The notes beneath the pieces are model-generated. The model was not told the origin of the DNA. It worked only from the letters and a program-made list of their open reading frames with translations, and did no database searches. A stretch of DNA of 50,912 nt from an uncultured Candidatus Pelagibacter sp. (GTDB taxonomy: Bacteria > Pseudomonadota > Alphaproteobacteria > Pelagibacterales > Pelagibacteraceae), in assembly GCA_905618895.1 (NCBI GenBank), contig CAJQTA010000044.1:1-50912 (forward strand), in the 5' to 3' direction. Of the stretch, positions 35,233-45,405 are shown in pieces. Made by a program: the position numbers and the translations under genes. The number at the start of each line of letters is the position of its first letter. Within the stretch, counting starts at the first letter, position 1.

Positions 35233-36270
35233 ATGATTATGACTGATACCGTAATTAAATGCAATTCTGTATATAAAATTTTTGGCACAAACGCCAAAAA
35301 AATGCTCCAAGAAGCAAATGGAAATGTTGATGCAAAAACATTCCAAAAAAATGGATGCATAGTAGGTGTTAATAATGCTTCTTTTGAAGTTTCAAGAGGA
35401 GAAATGTTAGTTGTGATGGGATTATCAGGCTCAGGTAAATCAACATTATTAAGATGCATCTCTAGATTAACAGATGCAACTGCCGGAAAAATTTATATAG
35501 AAGACCAAGATTTACTCTCATTAAATAATAAAGAATTAATTGAACTTAGAAGAAATAAAATGGGAATGGTATTTCAAAGTTTTGCCTTACTCCCACATAA
35601 AACAGTTTTGGAAAATATTGCTTTCCCACTTCAAATTAAAGGAGTTAAAGATCAAGAATGTATTAACAAGGCCATGGATATGGTTAAACTTGTCGGCCTT
35701 GATGGAAGAGAGAATTATTTCCCCAGAGAGCTTTCTGGTGGACAACAACAACGAGTAGGTATTGCTCGATCACTAGCTGTTGAACCTGATATTTGGTTTT
35801 TAGATGAACCTTTTTCTGCACTAGATCCATTAATTAGAAAAGAAATGCAAGATGAGTTTTTAAGACTTCAAGAAAAATTACAAAAAACAATTATGTTTAT
35901 TACACATGATTTTGATGAAGCGTTAAAACTGGCAGATCGTATAGCCATTATGAAAGATGGAATAATTGAACAGTTAGATACACCAGCGAATATTGTATTA
36001 AATCCAGCAACAGAATATGTAAAAAAATTTACTGAAGAAGTTCCTAGAGAAAAAGTTCTAAAAATAGAAGATGTAATGGAAAAACCAAATAATGAAAATT
36101 TAAGTGATTTAAAATTTTCTAAAAATGAAATAATTGAAAATGTGGCTGAAAAGATTTTAACTCAAGAAAAATCTGTAGCTGTAATTGATGAAAATAATAA
36201 AATTGTTGGCACTCTTCATCCCTCAAAGATAATCCATACTGTTTTTGGAGGAAGAAAAAACAAAGGTTAA
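35233..36270 (+). CDS. Glycine-betaine/TMAO-type ABC transporter ATP-binding protein
   Basis: Walker A GLSGSGKST; LSGGQQQRVGIARSLA; DIWFLDEPFSALDPLIRKEMQ; C-terminal CBS-like tail. Confidence 0.93.
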   Translation: MIMTDTVIKCNSVYKIFGTNAKKMLQEANGNVDAKTFQKNGCIVGVNNASFEVSRGEMLVVMGLSGSGKSTLLRCISRLTDATAGKIYIEDQDLLSLNNKELIELRRNKMGMVFQSFALLPHKTVLENIAFPLQIKGVKDQECINKAMDMVKLVGLDGRENYFPRELSGGQQQRVGIARSLAVEPDIWFLDEPFSALDPLIRKEMQDEFLRLQEKLQKTIMFITHDFDEALKLADRIAIMKDGIIEQLDTPANIVLNPATEYVKKFTEEVPREKVLKIEDVMEKPNNENLSDLKFSKNEIIENVAEKILTQEKSVAVIDENNKIVGTLHPSKIIHTVFGGRKNKG

Positions 36271-36273
36271 ATT

Positions 36274-38427
36274 ATGGAATTATTAAAAAGATACCCAAAA
36301 TTATTTCAATGGTTATTTTTGTTGGTTGTATTTTTTACTTTATGTTTTACGATTGAAGTTCCAGAAACCTACAAATTTATTAGAGGTCAAGCTGAATTCA
36401 TTAAAGACCCAAATCAAAGTACTTACACACTATTTGGTATTGAAGTAAGGTATTATGCATTTGATACTCTTTGGAGATTACCTCCTTTGCTTGGATGGCT
36501 ACCTATTTGGATAAATGATTCCTTGTTTTTCTTATTGAATGATTGGATGCCAATTGAAATTTGGAATGAAGATATTCAAGAATACAAAACTCGACCTTTA
36601 GTTTTGCAAATAACAAGAACCTTAACTTCATCTATGACATTTCTGATTGAATTAATTAGAGAAATTTTACTAGGCGGTGTTGAGACAATTGTTGCATTTA
36701 CAAGTTGGGATTGGATAAGTGAAAATTCATGGGCAAAACTACCAGGTTTACCCTGGACAGTTGTTGCGGCAGGTGCAGCGATATTAGGTTACAAGCTGAG
36801 TGGTAAGGGTCTAGCTATATTTGCTGGTATAGTCATGATTTATATTTCTATATTTGGTCAATGGAAACCTTCAATGCAAACTCTCTCTTTTATATTGGTC
36901 GCAGCACCACTTTCTTTCATTTTTGGTTTAAGCTTAGGTATCATGGCATTCAAAAGTAAACGTGTTGAGAAAGCCTTGCATCCTATACTTTTAGTTATGC
37001 AAACTATGCCCCAATATGCAGTATTAGTTCCTGCAATTGTTCTTTTTGGTGTTGGTGATCATGCTGCAGTTATTATAACAATGGTTGTTGCCGTTCCACC
37101 AATGATCCTTTTAACCTTACTAGGTCTTAGAGGAGTGTCTCCCGAAGTTATTGAGGCTGGCAGAATGAGTGGATGTAATAATTTACAACTTATGTTTAAA
37201 GTATTAATCCCAACTGCAAGAAGAGACATTTTAATTGGAGTGAATCAAGTCATCATGGTGTGTTTTTCTATGGCAGTTATTTCAGCTTTTATAGGTGCCA
37301 AAGGATTAGGATTTAATTTACTATTAGCTTTAAATCAATTGAATATTGGATTGGCATTAGAAGCGGGCTTATGTATTAGTTTGATTGCAATATTGCTAGA
37401 TAAAATGTCTTTAGCCTGGGCAAATAAACAAACAGATTATTTTGGCAACTTAACCTTTTTTCAGCGTCATAAAAATACATTGTTTTTTGCTGGTGCAGTA
37501 TTGATTGCAGTAATATTTGCTTACGCTGGATCTTTTTATTTTAAAGAAGGTTTTAATTATTTATATGAAGTTCCTCATAACAAAGGAATATCAACTGCAG
37601 ATTTCTGGAACAAAGGTGTTGATTGGATTTGGGATACCTTTTTTCATACTTTAAAAATTTTTAATACATGGTTGATAGTAGATGTATTACAGCCGATGAG
37701 AGCTGCCTATTTACGTATGCCTATTGTAGCAACATTTGTTTTAGTCATGGGAGCTGGGTATATAATTGGTGGAATACGTTCAGCTATAGTAGTTGGAGGA
37801 TTAACATTGTTTATAGCGCTAAGCCCGTGGTGGGACAGAGCATTAGTTACAACATATATGGCAACATTTGGAGTTATTATTTCTTGTACGATTGGAGTAA
37901 CTGTTGGAACTTTATGTTCACAAAATGAATATACTAAAAATTTTATGCTGGCAGTTTGTGATATTTTTCAAACATTTCCCTCATTTGTATATTTAATTCC
38001 AGTGATGATGCTTTTTGGTGTAACAGACACATCTGTTTTGATTGCAGTAATTGTCTACGCAACTATTCCTGCTACAAGGTACACTATTGAGGGGTTAAGA
38101 AGTGTTCCAACTGCTTTACATGATGCAGGATCAATGTCGGGTGTAACAAAACTCCAAAGATTATTAAATATTGAATTTCCAATAGCATTTCCTCATATGA
38201 TGCTTGGCTTAAATCAAACAATAGTATTTGCACTGTTTATGGTAATTATTGGGGCATTTATTGGAACAGAGGATTTAGGACAATATATTTTAAAAGCTTT
38301 ATCTGACAGAAAAGGTGCGGGTATAGGATTAACGCTAGGTATTTGTGTTGCTTTCATAGGCTTGATATTTGATAATTTAATTAGAACTTGGGTGGAAAAA
38401 AGAAAAAAACACCTTGGTATAGATTAG
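36274..38427 (+). CDS. ABC transporter permease, tandem-fused (two ProW-type modules)
   Basis: Two EAA-like loops: VSPEVIEAGRMSGCNNLQLMFKVLIPTARRDILIGVNQ and VPTALHDAGSMSGVTKLQRLLNIEFPIAFPHMMLGLNQ. Confidence 0.92.
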   Translation: MELLKRYPKLFQWLFLLVVFFTLCFTIEVPETYKFIRGQAEFIKDPNQSTYTLFGIEVRYYAFDTLWRLPPLLGWLPIWINDSLFFLLNDWMPIEIWNEDIQEYKTRPLVLQITRTLTSSMTFLIELIREILLGGVETIVAFTSWDWISENSWAKLPGLPWTVVAAGAAILGYKLSGKGLAIFAGIVMIYISIFGQWKPSMQTLSFILVAAPLSFIFGLSLGIMAFKSKRVEKALHPILLVMQTMPQYAVLVPAIVLFGVGDHAAVIITMVVAVPPMILLTLLGLRGVSPEVIEAGRMSGCNNLQLMFKVLIPTARRDILIGVNQVIMVCFSMAVISAFIGAKGLGFNLLLALNQLNIGLALEAGLCISLIAILLDKMSLAWANKQTDYFGNLTFFQRHKNTLFFAGAVLIAVIFAYAGSFYFKEGFNYLYEVPHNKGISTADFWNKGVDWIWDTFFHTLKIFNTWLIVDVLQPMRAAYLRMPIVATFVLVMGAGYIIGGIRSAIVVGGLTLFIALSPWWDRALVTTYMATFGVIISCTIGVTVGTLCSQNEYTKNFMLAVCDIFQTFPSFVYLIPVMMLFGVTDTSVLIAVIVYATIPATRYTIEGLRSVPTALHDAGSMSGVTKLQRLLNIEFPIAFPHMMLGLNQTIVFALFMVIIGAFIGTEDLGQYILKALSDRKGAGIGLTLGICVAFIGLIFDNLIRTWVEKRKKHLGID

Positions 38428-38798
38428 TTAAAATACTCAACTTCAGAAAAACGATCTGTTGGAAAAATCCAGTAAAATTCCAAGGTTTCTTTGCCAATAT
38501 TTTTTAAGGCATGCTTTGCATTTCCTGAAATATAAACTACATCACCTTTCTTAATTTCTTCAAGTTCACCGGATTTATTTAATATTCCTTTGCCACTAGT
38601 AACCACATATATTTCAGCAGGTGAATGATAATGGAGTGTCAAGTCACCCCCTGAAGCAATTTCAGCAAAACCGAGTGAAAGACCAGAGCTACCCATAAAA
38701 TCTGCATCAATTAAAAATTTCCACCTAACACCTGGATATTTGTCAGTTGTAGACCACTCTTGATCAGAGACGGATTTAAGATTTTTTACAAATATCAT
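38424..38798 (-). CDS. Small cupin-domain protein
   Basis: LTLHYHSPAEIYVVTSGKGILNKSGELEEIKKGDVVYISGNAKHALKNIG. Confidence 0.85.
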   Translation of the reverse strand: MIFVKNLKSVSDQEWSTTDKYPGVRWKFLIDADFMGSSGLSLGFAEIASGGDLTLHYHSPAEIYVVTSGKGILNKSGELEEIKKGDVVYISGNAKHALKNIGKETLEFYWIFPTDRFSEVEYFN

Positions 38799-38818
38799 AC
38801 AAAATCACAACTTATAAC

Positions 38819-40159
38819 TTATTTTTTGGGTTGATCTAAAAAAGTTTTCAAAGAATCGTCCATTGCAGTTTCCCAATTTGTATGATGTTTAGGACCTACC
38901 GATCCAGTTACAGGTGAAGAAAAAGACTTATTTCTATACGTCATAATATTCTCTACCTTGTGGTGTTCCCATTCTTTAAAAGTTTTTCTAATTAATTCAA
39001 AATCAATTTTTGGATAATTAGATAAAGTATGAAGTTCTTTTGTGTACTCAGTTTGAAAATCTATCATTTGATCAGCATTTTCTAATTTTTCTTCTATTGA
39101 TACCCATTTATTTATATCTTTTTCTATTTCTGAACTATTTGGAACTTTAATCTTTCCCATTATAACATCTCTTGCAAACCAAGCCTGACAATCAAACATA
39201 TTAAAAGTATGAAATTGATCTTGCATGCCTAGGTATATTAATTTGTGATTATTCTGCCAAACTACACCTTTATACAACTTTGGTGGATATAATCTGTTTC
39301 CTGTCTTTAATTTCAAGTCTTCAGATAAAAAAGGAAAATGATGAAGGTAACCTGTGCATAAAATTACGGCATCTGTTTCCTGCACATGCCCATCTTTAAA
39401 AATTGCTTTATTGCCCTCAAGCCTATCTAGGTGAAAAACTTCTTTCATTCCTTTTGGCCATTTAAATCCCATTGGATTATGTCTATAAGCTATTGTTACA
39501 CTTTTCGCTCCATACTTATGACACTGAAGAGCCACATCTTCTGCAGAATAACTACTTCCTAAAACAACTACATTTTTATCTCTAAATTCTTCTGCGTCCC
39601 TAAAATCATGAGAGTGCATTATTCTCCCAGGAAAAGCTTTCATACCAGGATATTCTGGAATGAATGGAACTGAAAAATGACCATTAGCTACCACAACATA
39701 ATCAAAAATATCCGTTGAAGAAGTAGCATTTTTTTTATCACGATAAGTAACTTCAAAATTAGTACCGTCATAGACAACATTAGTAACTGTAGTGCTAAAT
39801 TTTATTTTATCTTTTGAATTCCCTTTTTTAATTCTACCTAAAATATAATCATACAAAACTTCTCTTGGTGGAAATGATGGAATTGGTTTGCCAAAATGTT
39901 CATCAAAAGAATAGTCAGCAAATTCTAGACATTCCTTAGGACCATTTGACCAAAGATATCTATACATGCTATTAGGTACAGGGTCGCCATATTGATCAGA
40001 TCCTGTTCTCCAACTGTAGTTCCATAATCCTCCCCAATCTTCTTGTTTATCAAAACAAACTATTTCGGGTATTTTTTCACCTTTTTTCTCAGCCTGTTCA
40101 AATGATCTCAATGCGGATAATCCACATGGTCCAGCCCCAATAATTGCTACTTTAGTCAT
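38819..40159 (-). CDS. tmm: Flavin-containing monooxygenase, trimethylamine monooxygenase
   Basis: GAGPCGLSALRSF, FMO motif region HSHDFRDAEEFRDKNVVVLGSSYSAEDVA, GGLWNYSWRTGSDQYGDPVPNSMYRYLWSNGPKE; SD GGGAGAGA. Confidence 0.9.
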   Translation of the reverse strand: MTKVAIIGAGPCGLSALRSFEQAEKKGEKIPEIVCFDKQEDWGGLWNYSWRTGSDQYGDPVPNSMYRYLWSNGPKECLEFADYSFDEHFGKPIPSFPPREVLYDYILGRIKKGNSKDKIKFSTTVTNVVYDGTNFEVTYRDKKNATSSTDIFDYVVVANGHFSVPFIPEYPGMKAFPGRIMHSHDFRDAEEFRDKNVVVLGSSYSAEDVALQCHKYGAKSVTIAYRHNPMGFKWPKGMKEVFHLDRLEGNKAIFKDGHVQETDAVILCTGYLHHFPFLSEDLKLKTGNRLYPPKLYKGVVWQNNHKLIYLGMQDQFHTFNMFDCQAWFARDVIMGKIKVPNSSEIEKDINKWVSIEEKLENADQMIDFQTEYTKELHTLSNYPKIDFELIRKTFKEWEHHKVENIMTYRNKSFSSPVTGSVGPKHHTNWETAMDDSLKTFLDQPKK

Positions 40160-40241
40160 CTAAATATCTCTCCCTATAAAAGATTAATAAGTTTACTTTA
40201 CTAACAAAATGCTAAAAATTGAAATAAAATAATACTTTATT

Positions 40242-41270
40242 ATGAAAAAAATTATTATCATTGGAGCAGGTGCTATGGGATCAGCTTTTGCAGTACCGTG
40301 TCTTGAAAATAAAAATAATGTAACGCTTGTTGGTACTCACCTTGAAGATGAGCTAATAAAAGACATCAAATCAAACAACAACTTCCATTCCACTTTAAAT
40401 ATAGAATTACCATCAAAATTGAAGGTAGAAAAATTTGAGAAATTAAGTTCAATACTTGAGAGTGGAGTTGATATAATTGTTGCAGGAGTTAGTTCTATAG
40501 GAATTGAATGGTTTGTTAAACAAATATCAAAATACTATAAAAAAAATCTTCCAATTATCTTGTTAACCAAAGGTCTGGCGATTGAAGAAAATGAATTAAT
40601 AACACTTTCAGATAAGATTAAAAAACTTCTAAAAGAAAAAGGTCATACAGAAATAAATATTTCAGCAATTAAAGGACCTTGTTTGGCGGCAGGACTTGCA
40701 AACAAGATGAGAACTGGAACGGTTATTGCAAATCCAAACATTAATGAAACTAACTTATTAAAAAAAATAATATCAACAGACTATTATTCAACAGAAGCGT
40801 CAGATGATTTAACTGGTATTGAATTATCTGGTGCAATCAAAAATATTTATTCAATGTTAATTGGAGCATCCAAAGGATTGAGTAATTCAAAAGCATCTAA
40901 AGAAATTCAATCTAAATATTATCTAAATACATCAGCTTCATTAATCCATAGATCAATTTCTGAAATGGTTGAATTCGTTTCCTATTACGGAGGCAGACCG
41001 GAAACAGTTTATGGTTTAGCAGGTTTAGGAGACCTGTATGTGAGTGCAATAGGTGGAAGAAATAGTTTGATGGGTAAATATCTTGGAGAAGGATACCTTT
41101 ATAAAGAGGCTAAAGAAAAATTTATGAAAAATATTACAGTTGAGGGTGCACAGCTTGCTTTAGAAATTGGTCCAAAAATTATGCAAGATCTTAATCCAAA
41201 ACATTTTCCATTAATGTTCAGCATGTTAACCACCATATGTGAAAATAAAAAATTAGAAATTGTTTGGTAA
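40242..41270 (+). CDS. GpsA-like NAD(P)-dependent dehydrogenase
   Basis: IIIIGAGAMGSAFAVPC; KGPCLAAGLANKMRTGTVIAN; GIELSGAIKNIYSMLIG. Confidence 0.75.
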   Translation: MKKIIIIGAGAMGSAFAVPCLENKNNVTLVGTHLEDELIKDIKSNNNFHSTLNIELPSKLKVEKFEKLSSILESGVDIIVAGVSSIGIEWFVKQISKYYKKNLPIILLTKGLAIEENELITLSDKIKKLLKEKGHTEINISAIKGPCLAAGLANKMRTGTVIANPNINETNLLKKIISTDYYSTEASDDLTGIELSGAIKNIYSMLIGASKGLSNSKASKEIQSKYYLNTSASLIHRSISEMVEFVSYYGGRPETVYGLAGLGDLYVSAIGGRNSLMGKYLGEGYLYKEAKEKFMKNITVEGAQLALEIGPKIMQDLNPKHFPLMFSMLTTICENKKLEIVW

Positions 41271-42062
41271 ATGGGGATTTTAAATATTTTAATTTGTGAA
41301 GGAAATACTCCAGAAGAGGGAAAGATTTTTCAGGATGCTGGTATACCTACTCACACAGAAAGTTTAAAAGAAAGCCTTTCCTTTTATAATAAAAATTTAA
41401 AAATAGATGTATTAAATCCTTGTTTGAAATTAGGCCTAAATGAAATTGTTCCTAAATTAAGAAAATATGATGGATTAATTTGGGGTGGAAGTAGTCTAAA
41501 TATTTATAACGATACACCTGAAATAAGAAGACAAATTTCTTTCATGAAAGAATGTTTTAAAAATGTAAAAAAAATATTAGCAATCTGTTGGGGTATGCAA
41601 GTAGCTGTAACGGCAGCAGGTGGTAAAGTTAAAAAAAGTATTAATGGTTCGCACATAGGAATTGCAAATGATATTGAGTTAACTAATGATGGTTTAAATA
41701 ATTCACTCTATAAAGATAAAAAGAACAAGTTTAATACCCCAGCTTTTAATTTTGATGAAGTTGTTACAACACCTACTGGTGCAGTGCATTTAGCGTCAAA
41801 TAAGATTAATAAGATACAAGGACTTAATTTTAAAACTGGTGTTAGTGAAATTTGGGGTTTGCAATACCACCCAGAAATTACTTATAAAAAAATGGTAGAT
41901 ATCATTAAATTCAGAAAAGACACTTTAATTAAAAAAAGAAATAGATTTAAGAATGAAGAAGAAATTAATGATCACATCAATTTTATTGAAGAAGAATTTA
42001 AAATTTCAATAAAAAATTCTAGAATGCTAGAATTAAGAAATTGGCTGAATATAATTAACTAA
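41271..42062 (+). CDS. Class I glutamine amidotransferase-like protein (GMP-synthase GATase-like)
   Basis: ILAICWGMQVAVTAAGG nucleophile; GLQYHPEITY His-Glu; ATG abuts the upstream stop. Confidence 0.75.
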   Translation: MGILNILICEGNTPEEGKIFQDAGIPTHTESLKESLSFYNKNLKIDVLNPCLKLGLNEIVPKLRKYDGLIWGGSSLNIYNDTPEIRRQISFMKECFKNVKKILAICWGMQVAVTAAGGKVKKSINGSHIGIANDIELTNDGLNNSLYKDKKNKFNTPAFNFDEVVTTPTGAVHLASNKINKIQGLNFKTGVSEIWGLQYHPEITYKKMVDIIKFRKDTLIKKRNRFKNEEEINDHINFIEEEFKISIKNSRMLELRNWLNIIN

Positions 42063-42065
42063 TTC

Positions 42066-43751
42066 TTAAAATAGACCTTCAATTTCACCATTTTTATTAA
42101 GTTTAATAGAGTCTGCCGCTGGAACTCTTGGTAGTCCTGGCATAGTCATAACTGCTCCACAGACAACAACGATAAATTCAGCACCTGATGACAGTCTAAT
42201 TTCTCTTATGGGTAAGGCATGTCCTATAGGAGCACCTTTTAAGCTAGGATCTGTTGAAAAACTATATTGAGTTTTTGCGATACAAATTGGAAAATCTCCA
42301 TAACCAGCATCTTCAAAGCTTTTTAATTGATTTCTAATTTTTGTATCAGCGATAACTTCATCTGCTCTATAAATCTCTTTTGCAATTGTTTCTATCTTTT
42401 TAAATAGAGGAGTTTTAGTTTCATACAAAAACTTGAATTTATTATCATTTTTTTCACACAACTCAACTACATGACTTGCTAGTTCTTTTGTTCCTTCACC
42501 ACCATTTGACCAATGAGTACAAAGACTTACTTTAACTCCAATACCATCACAAAATTCTATTAAAGCTTTTACCTCATTATCTGTATCTTTAATAAAATGA
42601 TTAACAGCTACAGCAACAGGTAAATTAAATTTTTTAACATTTTCAATATGTCTTTGAAGGTTAACTAAACCTTTTTTTAAAGCTTCTACATTTTCTATCT
42701 TAAGATCTTCTTTAGCTACTCCACCGTGCATTTTTAATGCCCTTATAGTTGCAACAATAACAACACAGTTTGGTTTTAAATCTGATTTTCTACATTTTAT
42801 ATCAAGAAACTTTTCAGCACCTAAGTCAGCACCAAAACCTGCCTCTGTAACAACATAGTCAGCAAGTTTTAATCCAGTCTTTGTTGCAATTACAGAATTA
42901 CATCCATGTGCGATATTTGCAAATGGACCTCCATGAATAATTGCAGGATTATTTTCTAAAGTTTGAGTTATATTAGGTCTGATTGCATCTTTTAATAATA
43001 CTGTCATTGGACCGTGAGCTTTTAGATCTTTAGCATAAACAGGTTTTTTATCTCTAGTATATGCAATTGTAATATTTCCTATTCTTTTTTCTAAATCTTT
43101 CAAATCATTTGATAAGCAAAAAATTGCCATGATTTCAGATGCAACAGTTATGTCAAAACCGTCTTCTCTTGGAAAACCATTTGCTACACCACCTAAATTT
43201 ATATTGATTGATCTTAAAGAACGATCATTCATATCCATTACTCTTTTCCAAACAATTCTTCTAACATCTATATCTAATTTATTTCCCCAATAGATATGAT
43301 TATCAATTAAAGCTGATAATAAATTATGAGCAGAAGTAATTGCGTGGAAATCTCCAGTGAAGTGTAAATTAATTTGTTCCATTGGAACCACTTGTGCGTA
43401 ACCACCTCCAGCCGCACCACCTTTCATCCCAAAAGAGGGTCCAAGACTTGGTTCCCTTAAACAAACAATAGATTTTTTTCCAATTTTATTTAACCCATCA
43501 CTTAAGCCAACTGAAGTTGTAGTTTTACCTTCACCTGCTGGAGTAGGTGTTATTGCGGTTACTAAAATAAGTTTTCCATCAGGTTTATCTTTTAAAGTAT
43601 CTAAATATTCCAGATTAATTTTTGCAATATGTCTGCCCATTGGGCTGTATGCAGTACTTTCATCTGGCACATTTATCTTTGCTAAGATATCATTTATAGG
43701 TTGCATTTTAGCTTCTCTAGCTATCTGAATGTCTGATTTAACGTCGCTCAT
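42066..43751 (-). CDS. fhs: Formate--tetrahydrofolate ligase
   Basis: [57 protein letters not shown]. Confidence 0.97.
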   Translation of the reverse strand: MSDVKSDIQIAREAKMQPINDILAKINVPDESTAYSPMGRHIAKINLEYLDTLKDKPDGKLILVTAITPTPAGEGKTTTSVGLSDGLNKIGKKSIVCLREPSLGPSFGMKGGAAGGGYAQVVPMEQINLHFTGDFHAITSAHNLLSALIDNHIYWGNKLDIDVRRIVWKRVMDMNDRSLRSININLGGVANGFPREDGFDITVASEIMAIFCLSNDLKDLEKRIGNITIAYTRDKKPVYAKDLKAHGPMTVLLKDAIRPNITQTLENNPAIIHGGPFANIAHGCNSVIATKTGLKLADYVVTEAGFGADLGAEKFLDIKCRKSDLKPNCVVIVATIRALKMHGGVAKEDLKIENVEALKKGLVNLQRHIENVKKFNLPVAVAVNHFIKDTDNEVKALIEFCDGIGVKVSLCTHWSNGGEGTKELASHVVELCEKNDNKFKFLYETKTPLFKKIETIAKEIYRADEVIADTKIRNQLKSFEDAGYGDFPICIAKTQYSFSTDPSLKGAPIGHALPIREIRLSSGAEFIVVVCGAVMTMPGLPRVPAADSIKLNKNGEIEGLF

Positions 43752-43878
43752 CTAAAACTCCTATAAATTAAAATTTCTTTGACGAATTAGTATCTTCTTT
43801 TATGAATTTTTGAAACTTATAAAAATTATATATAAAAATAATAATAACTATTTATATTCATTTAGATAAAATTAGTTA

Positions 43879-45135
43879 ATGCAAAAATATTCAATATTTA
43901 ACCTGATAAAGAACGCCTTCTCTGGTCATCAAAAATGGGACTTAGCATGGAAAGATGCTACTCCAAAAAAAGAATATGACGTTGTTATTATTGGTGGCGG
44001 AGGCCATGGACTAGCTACGGCATATTATCTTGCAAAAGAGCACAATATTACGAATGTAGCTATCATTGAAAAAGGATGGCTTGGTGGTGGAAATATGGGA
44101 AGAAATACTACAATCATAAGATCAAACTATATGCACGATGATAATGCATTATTTAGTGAGTTTGGAATGGATTTATGGAGAAGAATGAGTCAGGACTTAA
44201 ATTACAACGTAATGTTTTCCCCAAGAGGAATAATTAATCTTGCACACTCAGATGCTCAAATGAATATTTTTGCCAGAAGAGGAAACTCAATGCGTTTAAA
44301 TGGTATTGATGCAGTTCTTTTAAATAGAGAAGAGGTAAAAGAAATTATTCCAATGGCAGATTTTTCAGACAATGTAAGATTTCCTATATTTGGTGGATTA
44401 ATGCAGCCAAGCGCAGGAACAGCTAGACATGATGCTGTGGCTTGGGGATATGCGCGTCAAGCAGACTCAATGGGAGTGGATATAATTCAAAATTGTGAAG
44501 TAACTGGATTTGATGTTTCTGGTGGAAAAATTAATGGTGTCAGAACCTCTAGAGGAGATATTAAGGTTAAAAAAATTGGCTTATGTGTTGCAGGTAGTAC
44601 AAATATTTTAGCTGAAAAATTAAATATGACAATACCAGTAGAAACTCATCTTCTTCAAGCTTGTGTTACAGAACCTTTAAAACCTGTGTTAGATAAAGTG
44701 GTTACTTTTGGAGCAGGACATTTTTATATTAGTCAATCTGACAAAGGTGAAATGGTAATGGGAGGTGATTTGGATGGATATAATAGTTATGCTCAAAGAG
44801 GAAATTTACCAACACTCCAACATGTACTAACAGAAGGAATTGCAATGATGCCCTTTCTAAGTAAATTAAAAATGCTAAGAACCTGGGGAGGTATAATGGA
44901 TATGTCAATGGATGGATCACCCATTATTGATAAAACTCATATTGAAGGATTATATTTAAATTGTGGTTGGTGTTACGGTGGGTTTAAAGCTACACCAGCA
45001 TCGGGGTGGACATTTGCTCACACAATTGCACAAGACAGAGTTCACAAATTAAATGAAGGTTATAGTTTAAGTAGATTTAACACAGGTCACTTACTTGATG
45101 AAAAGGGACTGGGAACGAAAACCTGGATTTCCTAA
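43879..45135 (+). CDS. soxB: Heterotetrameric sarcosine oxidase beta / N-methylglutamate dehydrogenase subunit A
   Basis: DVVIIGGGGHGLATAYYLAKEHNITNVAIIEKGWLGGGNMGRNTTIIRSNY. Confidence 0.88.
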   Translation: MQKYSIFNLIKNAFSGHQKWDLAWKDATPKKEYDVVIIGGGGHGLATAYYLAKEHNITNVAIIEKGWLGGGNMGRNTTIIRSNYMHDDNALFSEFGMDLWRRMSQDLNYNVMFSPRGIINLAHSDAQMNIFARRGNSMRLNGIDAVLLNREEVKEIIPMADFSDNVRFPIFGGLMQPSAGTARHDAVAWGYARQADSMGVDIIQNCEVTGFDVSGGKINGVRTSRGDIKVKKIGLCVAGSTNILAEKLNMTIPVETHLLQACVTEPLKPVLDKVVTFGAGHFYISQSDKGEMVMGGDLDGYNSYAQRGNLPTLQHVLTEGIAMMPFLSKLKMLRTWGGIMDMSMDGSPIIDKTHIEGLYLNCGWCYGGFKATPASGWTFAHTIAQDRVHKLNEGYSLSRFNTGHLLDEKGLGTKTWIS

Positions 45136-45402
45136 ATGCTACATATTAAATGTCCACATTGTGGAATGAGATCACAAAATGAATTTTCCTATGGAGGCGA
45201 TGCAACAGTTAAAAGACCTGAGTTAAACAAAGAAATTTCAGACCAAGAGTGGGATAATTTTGTTTATAATAGAAAAAGTTTAAGAGGAAAACACCTCGAG
45301 CTTTGGCAGCATTTATCAGGTTGTAGACAATGGATTAAAGTAGAGAGAGACACTGCAACTCACGAAATATTCAAAACATTAAAAGCTAACGAAGATATTT
45401 AA
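45136..45402 (+). CDS. soxD: Sarcosine oxidase delta / MgdB-like
   Basis: CPHCGMRSQNEFSYGGDA ... LWQHLSGCRQWIKVERDTATHEI. Confidence 0.9.
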   Translation: MLHIKCPHCGMRSQNEFSYGGDATVKRPELNKEISDQEWDNFVYNRKSLRGKHLELWQHLSGCRQWIKVERDTATHEIFKTLKANEDI

Positions 45403-45405
45403 AAA

